Source of the DNA: Clostridia bacterium
Lineage (GTDB): Bacteria > Bacillota > Clostridia > Christensenellales > Aristaeellaceae
Length of the DNA stretch: 6,126 bases
Direction: 5' to 3'
NCBI GenBank assembly: GCA_016296675.1
Contig: JAEDIV010000148.1
Location: 1 to 6,126, forward strand
The translations under genes were made by a program, and so were the position numbers. Shown here piece by piece: positions 1 to 6,075 of the stretch. Numbering within the stretch: position 1 is the stretch's first letter; the number at the start of each line of letters is the position of its first letter. Under the pieces are notes generated by a model. It ran no database searches. It saw only the letters and a program-made list of their open reading frames with translations, and had not been told where the DNA came from.

Positions 1-54
1 AGGAAGTTATCTCCCTCTCCATACCTCTCCCGGAGGTTTGTTGATGATCTGAAC
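1..54 (+). repeat. Left copy of 54-base terminal inverted repeat
   Basis: Bases 1-54 are an exact reverse complement of 6073-6126. Identity stops at base 55 (T here, C in the other copy), and the repeat may continue outside the window. It contains a small internal inverted repeat, ACCTC at 23-27 and GAGGT at 33-37 around a five-base loop, and two spaced copies of CCTCTCC (14-20 and 24-30). No convincing reading frame crosses it. It could be a dispersed intergenic repeat present on both sides in opposite orientation, the ends of a mobile or invertible segment, or the shared sequence at which an assembler broke the contig. No recombinase or transposase gene lies between the copies. Confidence 0.9.
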
Positions 55-55
55 T

Positions 56-80
56 GGCGGCGCATAGTTTATGCGCCGCC
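56..80. other. Perfect GC-rich hairpin upstream of the sugar kinase
   Basis: An 11-base arm at 56-66 (GGCGGCGCATA) pairs perfectly with 70-80 around a GTT triloop. It begins one base after the left terminal repeat and ends about ten bases before the kinase ribosome binding site. Neither strand has a T-run after the stem, so a standard intrinsic terminator is not supported. It may be the remains of a terminator for an upstream gene, or a structure in the leader of the kinase mRNA. Confidence 0.65.
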
Positions 81-89
81 GATTGATTG

Positions 90-94
90 AAAGG
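90..94 (+). promoter_or_regulatory. Ribosome binding site deciding the kinase start
   Basis: AAAGG at 90-94 lies seven bases before the ATG at 102. It is only one base from the in-frame ATG at 96 and downstream of the in-frame TTG at 87, so 102 is the best start. The site is weaker than those of the other genes in the window. No good promoter was found in bases 1-90. Confidence 0.6.
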
Positions 95-101
95 TATGTC
101 T

Positions 102-1628
102 ATGAATACGATTCTGACAATGGATGCCGGTACATCAGGCCTCAAATGCTCGCTGTTTGATGCAAGCGGCGCGCTCATCAAAGCTACAGTTTCGGAATAC
201 CCCACCTATTTCCCAAAAGACGGTTGGGCGGAGCAGAAAGCTGAAGACTTTATTTATGCCGTTCAAAACGCCATGAAAAACCTCGAAGGCACAGACGGCC
301 TCGAAAGCGTGTGCGCTATCGGATTAACAGGCACAATGAACGGCCTTATCCCGATCGATCATGACGGCTGCGCCCTTTATCCGAACATCATCCATCTGGA
401 TACCCGCGCCACGCAGGAAGTGGACGATATCACTTGTCGGATCGGCGCAAAAACGTTTTATGAAATCACCGGAAACCGGCCGGATGTCCATTACGGCCTT
501 CCAAAGCTCATGTGGATGAAAAAGCATCATCCGGATATCTACAAGCGCGCGCATTCCTTTGTGAATACGAAAGATATCCTCTACGGCTATCTGACCGGCA
601 TTCATGCGCGAAGCGACTATTCGGACGCATCGCTTTTCGGCGGCATGAACATTCATAAGCGCATTTGGGACGACGAAGTGATCCGCGCAGCAGGCGTCGA
701 TAAGGAAAAGCTTCCTGACCTTTTCCCCTCTACCGACGTATCGGGGCTTTTGTGTAAATCTGCCGCCGAAACCCTTGGATTAACCGCCGGCATCCCCGTT
801 TCCATCGGCGGCGGCGACGGCCCCTGTTCCACCCATGGCTCGGGCGTATATTCCGAAAACGGCGCATATATCACGGTAGGCTCCAGCGCATGGGCATGCG
901 GACTTTCGAAAACGCCCGTGATTGATCCCGGCATGCGCGCGTTCAACTATACGGATATCGACGAAAATCTTACAAACGTCTGCGGAACGGTCCAATGCGC
1001 ATCGACTGCGTTTGATTTCATGATGAAAACCGTTCTTGGCATCACAGACAAAGACGGAAAGATCGATTTTGCCCGCGCCGAGGAAATGGCGCGCGCGTCC
1101 GTACCCGGCGCAAACGGCGTTTTCTTCCTTCCTATGCTCATGGGCGAGCGCTGCCCGTGGTGGGACGCCAATGCCCGCGGTATGCTGATCGGCTTAACCC
1201 TCACGCATACCCGCGAAGATCTGGTCCGCGCCGCCTACGAAGGCGTTGCGCAGGCGCTCAACAACTGCGCGCAGGTACTCAGGGACAACGGCCTTGATTT
1301 TGAAAATCTGATTTTATCCGGCGGCGGCGTAAAAAGCAATATCTATCCCCAGATGTTTGCAGACATTATCGGCGTTCCTACGCTTGTCCACGCCCATCCG
1401 CGCGAGGCAACCAGCATGGGCGCAATGATCGCCGCAGGCGTAGGCGCCGGCGTATACAAATCGTTTGAAGACGCTAAAAAAACCATTCAGATTTCAAAAA
1501 CCCTCTCGCCCGATCCCGAGGCGCACAAAGCTTATGAAAAGCACACCCAGGCGTATCGCGCCATGTATCCCAAGTCCAAGGATGCAATCCATGAAAGCGC
1601 AAACTATCAATCGCTTTTAAGCCGATAA
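102..1628 (+). CDS. FGGY-family carbohydrate kinase, xylulokinase-like
   Basis: A cytoplasmic sugar kinase of 508 residues, the usual length for the FGGY family, which phosphorylates pentoses, ketoses or polyols with ATP. The N-terminal lobe starts with the phosphate-binding motif DAGTSG (from D8). The presumed catalytic aspartate is D239 in GGGDG. The stretch GERCPWWDANARG (about 348-360) matches the GERTPxxDxxARG signature of xylulokinases, and the C-terminal nucleotide-binding motif SGGGVKS is at 406-412, followed by the EATSMGA stretch. The substrate loop differs from classic XylB: where that enzyme has QMHG, this one has TMNG (78-81), so the histidine is an asparagine. That makes D-xylulose likely but not certain; ribulose, L-xylulose or a polyol are alternatives, so no symbol is given. 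A DUF896 gene follows after 13 bases and is probably co-transcribed. Family assignment is firm, substrate is not. Confidence 0.93.
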   Translation: MNTILTMDAGTSGLKCSLFDASGALIKATVSEYPTYFPKDGWAEQKAEDFIYAVQNAMKNLEGTDGLESVCAIGLTGTMNGLIPIDHDGCALYPNIIHLDTRATQEVDDITCRIGAKTFYEITGNRPDVHYGLPKLMWMKKHHPDIYKRAHSFVNTKDILYGYLTGIHARSDYSDASLFGGMNIHKRIWDDEVIRAAGVDKEKLPDLFPSTDVSGLLCKSAAETLGLTAGIPVSIGGGDGPCSTHGSGVYSENGAYITVGSSAWACGLSKTPVIDPGMRAFNYTDIDENLTNVCGTVQCASTAFDFMMKTVLGITDKDGKIDFARAEEMARASVPGANGVFFLPMLMGERCPWWDANARGMLIGLTLTHTREDLVRAAYEGVAQALNNCAQVLRDNGLDFENLILSGGGVKSNIYPQMFADIIGVPTLVHAHPREATSMGAMIAAGVGAGVYKSFEDAKKTIQISKTLSPDPEAHKAYEKHTQAYRAMYPKSKDAIHESANYQSLLSR

Positions 1629-1641
1629 AGGAGAAGTCGTC

Positions 1642-1848
1642 ATGGTAAAAGAAAAACTCGACCGCATCAACTTCCTCGCAAAGAAATCCAAATCGGAAGG
1701 CCTCACCCCCGAAGAAACCCAGGAGCAGGCCGCTCTTCGCAAGGAATATCTGGATGAATTCAGACGCGGCTTCCGCGCGCAGCTTGAAAACATCGTTATC
1801 GTTGACGAAGAAGGCAACCGAAAGCCGCTCAGGAAGGATATCAACTGA
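1642..1848 (+). CDS. DUF896 (YnzC-like) small protein
   Basis: A 68-residue, highly charged cytoplasmic protein. It shows the DUF896 (PF05979) pattern: an N-terminal helix with RINFLAKK (9-16), the turn GLTPEE (20-25), a second helix with LRKEYLDEFR (32-41), then a short tail containing IVIVDEEGN. From memory it resembles Bacillus subtilis YnzC over its full length. In B. subtilis ynzC lies in the LexA-controlled yneA-yneB-ynzC operon, but the molecular function of the family is not established, and no SOS box is visible here. The ribosome binding site TAAAGGAGA overlaps the stop codon of the sugar kinase and lies about nine bases before the ATG, which supports translation from the same message. 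Nothing explains why it is paired with a sugar kinase. Confidence 0.9.
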   Translation: MVKEKLDRINFLAKKSKSEGLTPEETQEQAALRKEYLDEFRRGFRAQLENIVIVDEEGNRKPLRKDIN

Positions 1849-1897
1849 ACCTGCCAAATAAACCGCTTTGTTTTCCCGCGCATTCCCTATAGAAACG

Positions 1898-2090
1898 CAG
1901 AAAGGGCTGTCTCAAAATACTTTCAATCTCCGGATTTTGTGTATCTTCATGAAACAATCTAAGATTTCGGGACGGGAAACCCGTCCCCTACAACGGAAGC
2001 GCGATGGTTTCTTCCTGTAGGGGACGGGTTTCCCGTCCCGCATTGATGCTTTTTTTGAGGTTTTCTTCTTAATGAGACAGCCTTTTTCTG
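1898..2090. repeat. MITE-like nested palindromic element in convergent intergenic region
   Basis: The element fills most of the 248 bases between two convergent genes. Its outer arms are GGCTGTCTCA (1905-1914) and TGAGACAGCC (2073-2082). They extend outward as AAAG against TTTT and then CAG (1898-1900) against CTG (2088-2090), with a one-base bulge. The interior carries a second, perfect 25-base inverted repeat and no coding frame. Short non-coding elements with a GGCTGTCTCA terminus resemble the ends of IS1182-type insertion sequences, which would make this a non-autonomous relative; that link is from memory and not tested. No clear target-site duplication is visible. Because the right arm is followed by TTTTT (2083-2087), a folded transcript could also stop here and serve as terminator for the kinase-DUF896 transcript. 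Confidence 0.65.
1968..2040. repeat. Perfect 25-base inverted repeat whose arms are themselves palindromic
   Basis: Bases 1968-1992 are the exact reverse complement of 2016-2040. GGAAG (1995-1999) can pair with CTTCC (2011-2015) to lengthen the stem inward after a two-base bulge. Each arm also contains its own inverted repeat, GGGACGGG then CCCGTCCC around three bases, so the DNA or RNA could form one long hairpin or two short ones. It sits near the middle of the larger MITE-like element. Confidence 0.9.
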
Positions 2091-2096
2091 TTTGTC

Positions 2097-3320
2097 TTAC
2101 ATATTCTCCGCCGGAAATTTTTCAACTGCTTTGTGTTTGATGGGTTTCCACTTGGGCGGCCCCATCAGGATGCAGGACCAGTTTGCAAGCATCCAAAGCG
2201 CCATGAAGATCGGAAAAGTGATGATGCCCTTCCACATCTTTTTGACGTTTTTCTTTTCAATTAAACATACAAACGCCGCAAACGCTATCATGGCGACGGC
2301 CGTGCCCAGACCGCTGAGCGCTGCCATGAAAATCAGTTCCAGCGCCCAAATGGGCTCTTCAAGAGCATACATGAACATGGAAATAACGCTTGTTACGATC
2401 GGGATTGAACCCAGGATCATGAAATAGATGCTTCCAAAGATGAGCGCCATATCATAGCCGCCGAAGGTGCGCATTCTGAGAAGATCCTTGAAATAATACT
2501 TCTTGCACTGCCACGCGCCGCCGAACCAGCGTTTTCTCTGGGAAAGCGCATCCCACAGGCTCTCAGGCTGCTCGTCATAGGTAATCGCATCATCCATCCA
2601 GCGAACCTTTTCTCCGTGGAGCAGGCACTGGGCAGTATACTCGAGATCCTCCGTAATCGTGTGCGTATCAAAGCCCGTTTCCTTAAGAAGCGAAGTCGCC
2701 ACGATAAAACCGGTTCCGTTCAGCTGCGCAGACTGGCCCAAAATTCGCCTTCCATGATTGAACAAACGGTTCATGAACCAATAGAAAATGCTGGAGCAAC
2801 CGGAAACCCAGTTGTCAAACGGGTTTTTGCTGTCGCGGTATCCCTGAGCAATGCGTGCACCGCCGTTCAAAGCGTCGTTTGCCGCCTGCATGTAGCCGGG
2901 ATGCACGATATTATCCGCGTCAAAGATCGCAAACGCGTCATACTCTTCCATTTCCATGATCTGTCTAAACGCGCTTTTCAATGCCTCGCCCTTGGAACGG
3001 ACAGGAACATCCACATTCACGATTTTTGCGCCGGCCCGCTCAGCAGCGCCGGCCGTATCATCCGAGCAGTTATTGGGAACGACGATCACGTCAAACAGTT
3101 CTCTCGGATAATCCTGTTTCACAAGGCTTTCCACGAGCTGACCGATGACGCCCTCTTCATTTCGGGCGGCAACGATCGCCGCAATGCGCTTGGAAGGCGC
3201 AGTCTTTTGAAAATCGCTCTTTCTTTTTTTGAGTCCGACAATCGCGATAAATGCATAAAACAAACCGTAAGCGCCCATCAATCCGCCGAGCACCGCGGAA
3301 ATAATGTCCAGTATCTGCAA
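2097..3320 (-). CDS. Membrane glycosyltransferase family 2 (cellulose synthase-like)
   Basis: A 407-residue processive-type GT2 enzyme that probably transfers sugars from a nucleotide-sugar donor at the inner face of the membrane to a growing or lipid-linked glycan. One N-terminal membrane segment (about 3-29) precedes the GT-A domain, which contains AARNEE (51-56), NNCSDDT (83-89), the metal-binding DADN (134-137), the catalytic-base motif TED (223-225) and QRKRW (261-265), the Q/RxxRW acceptor motif. About three hydrophobic segments follow (290-316, 324-355, 365-386). This order matches hyaluronan, cellulose and poly-N-acetylglucosamine synthase-like proteins; the sugar and product cannot be read from sequence. 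The frame is open back to a GTG at 3371, but a consensus promoter lies inside that extension, so the TTG at 3320 behind a strong GAGGTGAT site is preferred. It is divergent from the secreted glycosidase-like genes, which suggests envelope polysaccharide work. Confidence 0.92.
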   Translation of the reverse strand: MQILDIISAVLGGLMGAYGLFYAFIAIVGLKKRKSDFQKTAPSKRIAAIVAARNEEGVIGQLVESLVKQDYPRELFDVIVVPNNCSDDTAGAAERAGAKIVNVDVPVRSKGEALKSAFRQIMEMEEYDAFAIFDADNIVHPGYMQAANDALNGGARIAQGYRDSKNPFDNWVSGCSSIFYWFMNRLFNHGRRILGQSAQLNGTGFIVATSLLKETGFDTHTITEDLEYTAQCLLHGEKVRWMDDAITYDEQPESLWDALSQRKRWFGGAWQCKKYYFKDLLRMRTFGGYDMALIFGSIYFMILGSIPIVTSVISMFMYALEEPIWALELIFMAALSGLGTAVAMIAFAAFVCLIEKKNVKKMWKGIITFPIFMALWMLANWSCILMGPPKWKPIKHKAVEKFPAENM

Positions 3321-3324
3321 CAAA

Positions 3325-3332
3325 ATCACCTC
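3325..3332 (-). promoter_or_regulatory. Ribosome binding site for the GT2 gene
   Basis: On the minus strand GAGGTGAT is an exact match to the complement of the 16S rRNA 3' end. It lies four bases before the TTG at 3320 (eight bases counted from GAGG). The adjacent TTG at 3323 is also possible but closer than usual. No in-frame ATG is suitably placed, so a TTG start is inferred. Confidence 0.75.
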
Positions 3333-3339
3333 AGAAGTG

Positions 3340-3368
3340 ATTATACCTATTCTCCGTAAAAATCTCAA
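3340..3368 (-). promoter_or_regulatory. Sigma-A-type promoter for the GT2 gene
   Basis: On the minus strand, TTGAGA (3368-3363) is separated by 17 bases from a perfect TATAAT (3345-3340). Transcription would start near 3333, giving a leader of only about a dozen bases that consists almost entirely of the ribosome binding site. Its placement excludes the longer GTG-initiated frame from 3371. Confidence 0.85.
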
Positions 3369-3429
3369 CACCGACAGCCAAATTCAACATGTCTTTAATA
3401 TGAAACGTCATTTTCCATCCATCATTTTG

Positions 3430-3458
3430 TTGCCATTTTTCCGGCTGCATGATACAAT
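3430..3458 (+). promoter_or_regulatory. Promoter of the first glycosidase-like gene
   Basis: TTGCCA (3430-3435), a 17-base spacer and TACAAT (3453-3458) form a good sigma-A-type promoter about 30 bases before the start codon. It faces away from the GT2 promoter, with about 60 bases between the two -35 boxes. The -35 box and following T-run (TTGCCATTTTT) recur upstream of the second paralogue. Confidence 0.85.
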
Positions 3459-3476
3459 AATCCCACCAATGTGTTC

Positions 3477-3482
3477 AGGAGG
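3477..3482 (+). promoter_or_regulatory. Ribosome binding site fixing the start of the first paralogue
   Basis: AGGAGG lies six bases before the ATG at 3489. The frame is open upstream to a GTG at 3471, but that start would place the ribosome binding site inside the gene. The ATG also gives a signal peptide that aligns with that of the downstream paralogue. Confidence 0.9.
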
Positions 3483-3488
3483 ATCTCT

Positions 3489-4691
3489 ATGAAACATATT
3501 TTTCGTCTAATATTTCTGCTGCTCGTTTTTTCATTCATGTTTTCCGCTTTTTCAGAATCTTCTCAGGATGAAACTGACCTTAAGAACAAATATGAACAGC
3601 GTGTTTTCAAATGTCTGAATACGCTGACCGCCTATCTTGTGGACGACTGCGGGGTTTACGGCACGACAAACGAATTTGTCCGCGGTTCAAAGGCATGGGA
3701 TTATTTGTCCGGATATGACGGCGGCTGGTTTCCCGCCAGCAGAAGCAAGACTGTATCGAATCTTCGAACCGACGGCTGGGAGAAGGTTTCCGATACGCAG
3801 TTCTGCGTAAATGTCTACTGCGATTACGAAATCAAGTATCTGAGGGATTCAGATCCCGTCAATTATCCCTGTTCCTATCACTTCTGTTTTACGCAGACTG
3901 ACGTCAGAAAAGACATCTGGATGGTCAAGGATTTGCACGTTGTTCAGAATCCCGATCACGTCGCCTTTGCTGAAAAAATCACAAGCGAAAACGAGGGCAT
4001 CACCCTGACCGCCATCACCGGTCCCTCTTTTTCAGGCTACATGATGATCATTGACGATCCCTCGCGCGTTTTTGTCGGAACCATCGCGCGTTTCCGTTCC
4101 TCCACCGGCGGCCTTCGCATTGATGAAATCGTCAAGCGTTATGACGCGCTTGGCGGCATCAACGGCGGCGGTTTTGACGAAGGTAAGGGCGGATCCAGCA
4201 GGCCGTTCGGCATTTTGTACACCATGGGCGAACGAATTCAACCCCACACGCCGACCAACGCGCTTACAAAGATATTAATCGGTTTTGACAAAGACAACAA
4301 GCTTCACGTTGGAAAATACACACAAACAGAGGCAGAAGCCCTGAACCTTCGCGACGCCCTGGGCTTTGGTCCCGCGTTGATCATCGAAGGAAAATCTCAG
4401 GAAACCGGCCGGGAACGCAGCGACTACAGTTCCCGCGCCGCCATCGGTCAGGACGCTGACGGACGCGTTCTTATGCTGATCGCCCGCGGCCGTCACCCGA
4501 ACAGCATCGGCGCAAACATGAAGGATCTGATTAAGGTCATGGAAGATTTCGGCGCGGTAAATGCCGGAAATCTTGACGGCGGCCATTCCGCTGCGATGTA
4601 CTTTGACGAAACCATCGTCTACAGCGGCTACCGTTTTGAAACCTCGCGCACCCTCCCCACCGGCTTTTTAATCAAAAAGCTTCCCGAATAG
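3489..4691 (+). CDS. Secreted phosphodiester glycosidase (NAGPA) family protein, copy 1
   Basis: A 400-residue exported protein. Residues 1 to about 22 form a signal peptide (KH start, hydrophobic core, cleavage near SAFS) with no lipobox. Residues about 30-160 are an unrecognised domain with six cysteines (C42, C54, C106, C111, C128, C133). From about 165 onward it matches the NAGPA/phosphodiester glycosidase family (PF09992), often labelled exopolysaccharide biosynthesis protein: INGGGF with N225, RAAIG from R316, RGR at 333-335 where the family usually has DGR, and NLDGGHS with D363. The characterised mammalian member removes N-acetylglucosamine from a phosphodiester; bacterial substrates are mostly unknown, and wall polymers or exopolysaccharide are plausible. 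It has its own promoter and ends before a strong terminator. The next gene is a full-length paralogue, about two-thirds identical by eye. The family call is firm, the activity is inferred. Confidence 0.88.
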   Translation: MKHIFRLIFLLLVFSFMFSAFSESSQDETDLKNKYEQRVFKCLNTLTAYLVDDCGVYGTTNEFVRGSKAWDYLSGYDGGWFPASRSKTVSNLRTDGWEKVSDTQFCVNVYCDYEIKYLRDSDPVNYPCSYHFCFTQTDVRKDIWMVKDLHVVQNPDHVAFAEKITSENEGITLTAITGPSFSGYMMIIDDPSRVFVGTIARFRSSTGGLRIDEIVKRYDALGGINGGGFDEGKGGSSRPFGILYTMGERIQPHTPTNALTKILIGFDKDNKLHVGKYTQTEAEALNLRDALGFGPALIIEGKSQETGRERSDYSSRAAIGQDADGRVLMLIARGRHPNSIGANMKDLIKVMEDFGAVNAGNLDGGHSAAMYFDETIVYSGYRFETSRTLPTGFLIKKLPE

Positions 4692-4713
4692 ATTCAGCCA
4701 TACAAAAATTCAT

Positions 4714-4760
4714 AAAGGCTTGTATGCTTCGAAAAATTGCCGAAGCACACAGGCCTTTTT
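4714..4760 (+). terminator. Intrinsic terminator between the two paralogues
   Basis: An 18-base stem pairs 4714-4731 (AAAGGC to CTTCG) with 4741-4758, with one G-U pair and one A-C mismatch, around the nine-base loop AAAAATTGC. T residues run from 4756 to 4760. It starts 22 bases after the stop codon of the first paralogue. The A-run at the left base is short, but some bidirectional action is possible. Confidence 0.9.
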
Positions 4761-4781
4761 CAGCCGCTGCAGCCATTTTTA

Positions 4782-4810
4782 TTGCCATTTTTTCCTTCCC
4801 GTGATAGAAT
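4782..4810 (+). promoter_or_regulatory. Promoter of the second glycosidase-like gene
   Basis: TTGCCA (4782-4787), a 17-base spacer and TAGAAT (4805-4810) form a sigma-A-type promoter 30 bases before the start codon. The -35 box and following T-run are the same as in the promoter of the first paralogue, so the regulatory region appears to have been duplicated with the gene. Confidence 0.85.
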
Positions 4811-4828
4811 AGATGCATAATATCGATT

Positions 4829-4834
4829 CGGAGG
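4829..4834 (+). promoter_or_regulatory. Ribosome binding site of the second paralogue
   Basis: CGGAGG lies six bases before the ATG at 4841, the same spacing as in the first paralogue, and supports this start. Confidence 0.85.
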
Positions 4835-4840
4835 TACAAG

Positions 4841-6028
4841 ATGAAATCCTTAATACGCCTTCTTTCACTGTGTTTCGTTCTTTTGCTCACAGTATCCGCC
4901 ATTGCCGAAGCGCCGGCAGACGATAATGAACTTCAGGCAAAATACGAACAGCGCGTTTTCAAATGCATGGAAACGCTGACCAAATGTCTGACCGACGACA
5001 TCAACGTATACGGCACGCCGAAAGAGGTTTTGAAAGGCTCCGATGCCTGGAAACGGCTTTCAAAATATGACGGCGGCTGGTTCAGTAAAAACATCAGTAA
5101 AACCATCAAAAACCCGCGCACAGACGGCTGGGAAAGGGTTTCGGACACCGCATTCTGCGTAAACGTCTACTGTGACTACGAGGTTGTTTATATAAGAAAC
5201 CGCGAACCAGTAGTTTATCCCTGCGCCTATCATCTCTGTTTTACTCAGACCGATGCAAGAAAAGACGTATGGATGATTCAGGATTTCCATGTCCTTGAAA
5301 ATCCCAATGACCTTATCTTTGCTGAAAAACTGACGAGCGAAAACGAAGGCATCGCCGTAACGCCTGTAATCGGCGCAACATTCACGGGCTTTATGATGAC
5401 CATCGACGATCCTTCCCGCGTATTCGTCGGCACCATTCCGCGCTTCCGCTCTTCCGCCGGCGCTATGACCATTGACGAAATCGTAGAGCTCAACGACGCG
5501 CTCGGCGGTATCAACGGCGGCGGCTTCAACGAAGGCAACGCCGCATCGCCTATGGGCATCGTCTATTCAATGGGCGAACACAAGCAGGAGCATACGCCCA
5601 ATCATTTTCTTACCAGAACATTGATCGGCTTTGACGAAAACAACAAACTGCATGTCGGCAATTACTCAATCAAAGAAGTGGATCAGATGAACCTCCGCGA
5701 CGCCCTGGGCTTCGGCCCCGCCCTGATCATCGAAGGCGAAGCGCAGGAAACAGGCGATAATCAGAATGAATACAGCACCCGAACCGCCATCGGACAGGAC
5801 GCTGAAGGGCGCGTACTCATGCTGGCCATCCGCGGCCGCCAGCCGGACAGCATGGGCGCTGACATGAAGGATCTGATAAAGATCATGCAGGATTTCGGCG
5901 CTGTAAACGCAGGAAACCTGGACGGCGGCATGTCAACGGCAATGTATCTTAATAAAACCATCGTCTACAGCGGCTATCGCCTTGAAGCTTCCCGCACCCT
6001 TCCCTGCGGATTTTTGATCAGAAAATAA
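4841..6028 (+). CDS. Secreted phosphodiester glycosidase (NAGPA) family protein, copy 2
   Basis: A 395-residue paralogue of the preceding gene. It aligns without gaps from the start codon to the INGGGF motif (N225 in both) and is two residues shorter just after it. A signal peptide covers about residues 1-22 (cleavage near SAIA). The N-terminal domain again holds six cysteines (C42, C49, C106, C111, C128, C133); five are shared in position and the sixth is shifted. The PF09992 motifs are present: RTAIG from R314, RGR at 331-333, and NLDGGMS with D361, where copy 1 has histidine and many family members have glycine at the fourth position of DGGx. One extra cysteine is at 389. It has its own promoter and sits behind a terminator, so it can be expressed independently of copy 1. 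The likely site of action is outside the membrane. Its substrate is unknown, and divergence from copy 1 at surface loops may mean a different one. Confidence 0.88.
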   Translation: MKSLIRLLSLCFVLLLTVSAIAEAPADDNELQAKYEQRVFKCMETLTKCLTDDINVYGTPKEVLKGSDAWKRLSKYDGGWFSKNISKTIKNPRTDGWERVSDTAFCVNVYCDYEVVYIRNREPVVYPCAYHLCFTQTDARKDVWMIQDFHVLENPNDLIFAEKLTSENEGIAVTPVIGATFTGFMMTIDDPSRVFVGTIPRFRSSAGAMTIDEIVELNDALGGINGGGFNEGNAASPMGIVYSMGEHKQEHTPNHFLTRTLIGFDENNKLHVGNYSIKEVDQMNLRDALGFGPALIIEGEAQETGDNQNEYSTRTAIGQDAEGRVLMLAIRGRQPDSMGADMKDLIKIMQDFGAVNAGNLDGGMSTAMYLNKTIVYSGYRLEASRTLPCGFLIRK

Positions 6029-6040
6029 CCTGCGTAATTC

Positions 6041-6075
6041 AAAAAACCTGCGATCCGGTATACGAATCGCAGGTT
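6041..6075 (-). terminator. Hairpin with minus-strand T-run after the second paralogue
   Basis: AACCTGCGAT (6045-6054) pairs perfectly with ATCGCAGGTT (6066-6075). On the minus strand the stem runs into six T residues (complement of 6041-6046), so it would end leftward transcription arriving from outside the window. On the plus strand it is followed by CAGATCATC with no T-run, so termination of the glycosidase gene there is less certain, although it begins 17 bases after that stop codon. The right end of the stem overlaps the terminal inverted repeat by three bases. Confidence 0.7.

Noticed and set aside
31..52. CGGAGG followed seven bases later by ATG inside the left terminal repeat, resembling a gene start
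   Set aside because: The frame is ATG ATC TGA, only two codons, and the same sequence occurs in reverse at the other end of the window, so it is best read as part of the repeat.
38..70. Possible promoter for the sugar kinase (TTGTTG or TTGATG with ATAGTT-like -10)
   Set aside because: No -10 box of reasonable quality occurs at the right spacing, and the candidate -10 lies within the hairpin.
56..80. Perfect hairpin as an intrinsic terminator
   Set aside because: Neither strand has a T-run after the stem. It is kept only as a structural feature.
87..101. Upstream TTG and ATG starts of the sugar kinase frame
   Set aside because: The TTG at 87 has no ribosome binding site and the ATG at 96 is only one base from AAAGG; the ATG at 102 has proper spacing and begins the protein just before the DAGTSG motif, as in the family.
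1901..2086. CRISPR-like or tandem repeat array in the convergent intergenic region
   Set aside because: The repeats are inverted and nested, with no regular direct repeats or spacers.
2616..3359. A 247-codon open frame on the plus strand
   Set aside because: It lies entirely antisense to the GT2 gene, which has all expected catalytic motifs, and its translation shows no recognisable domain.
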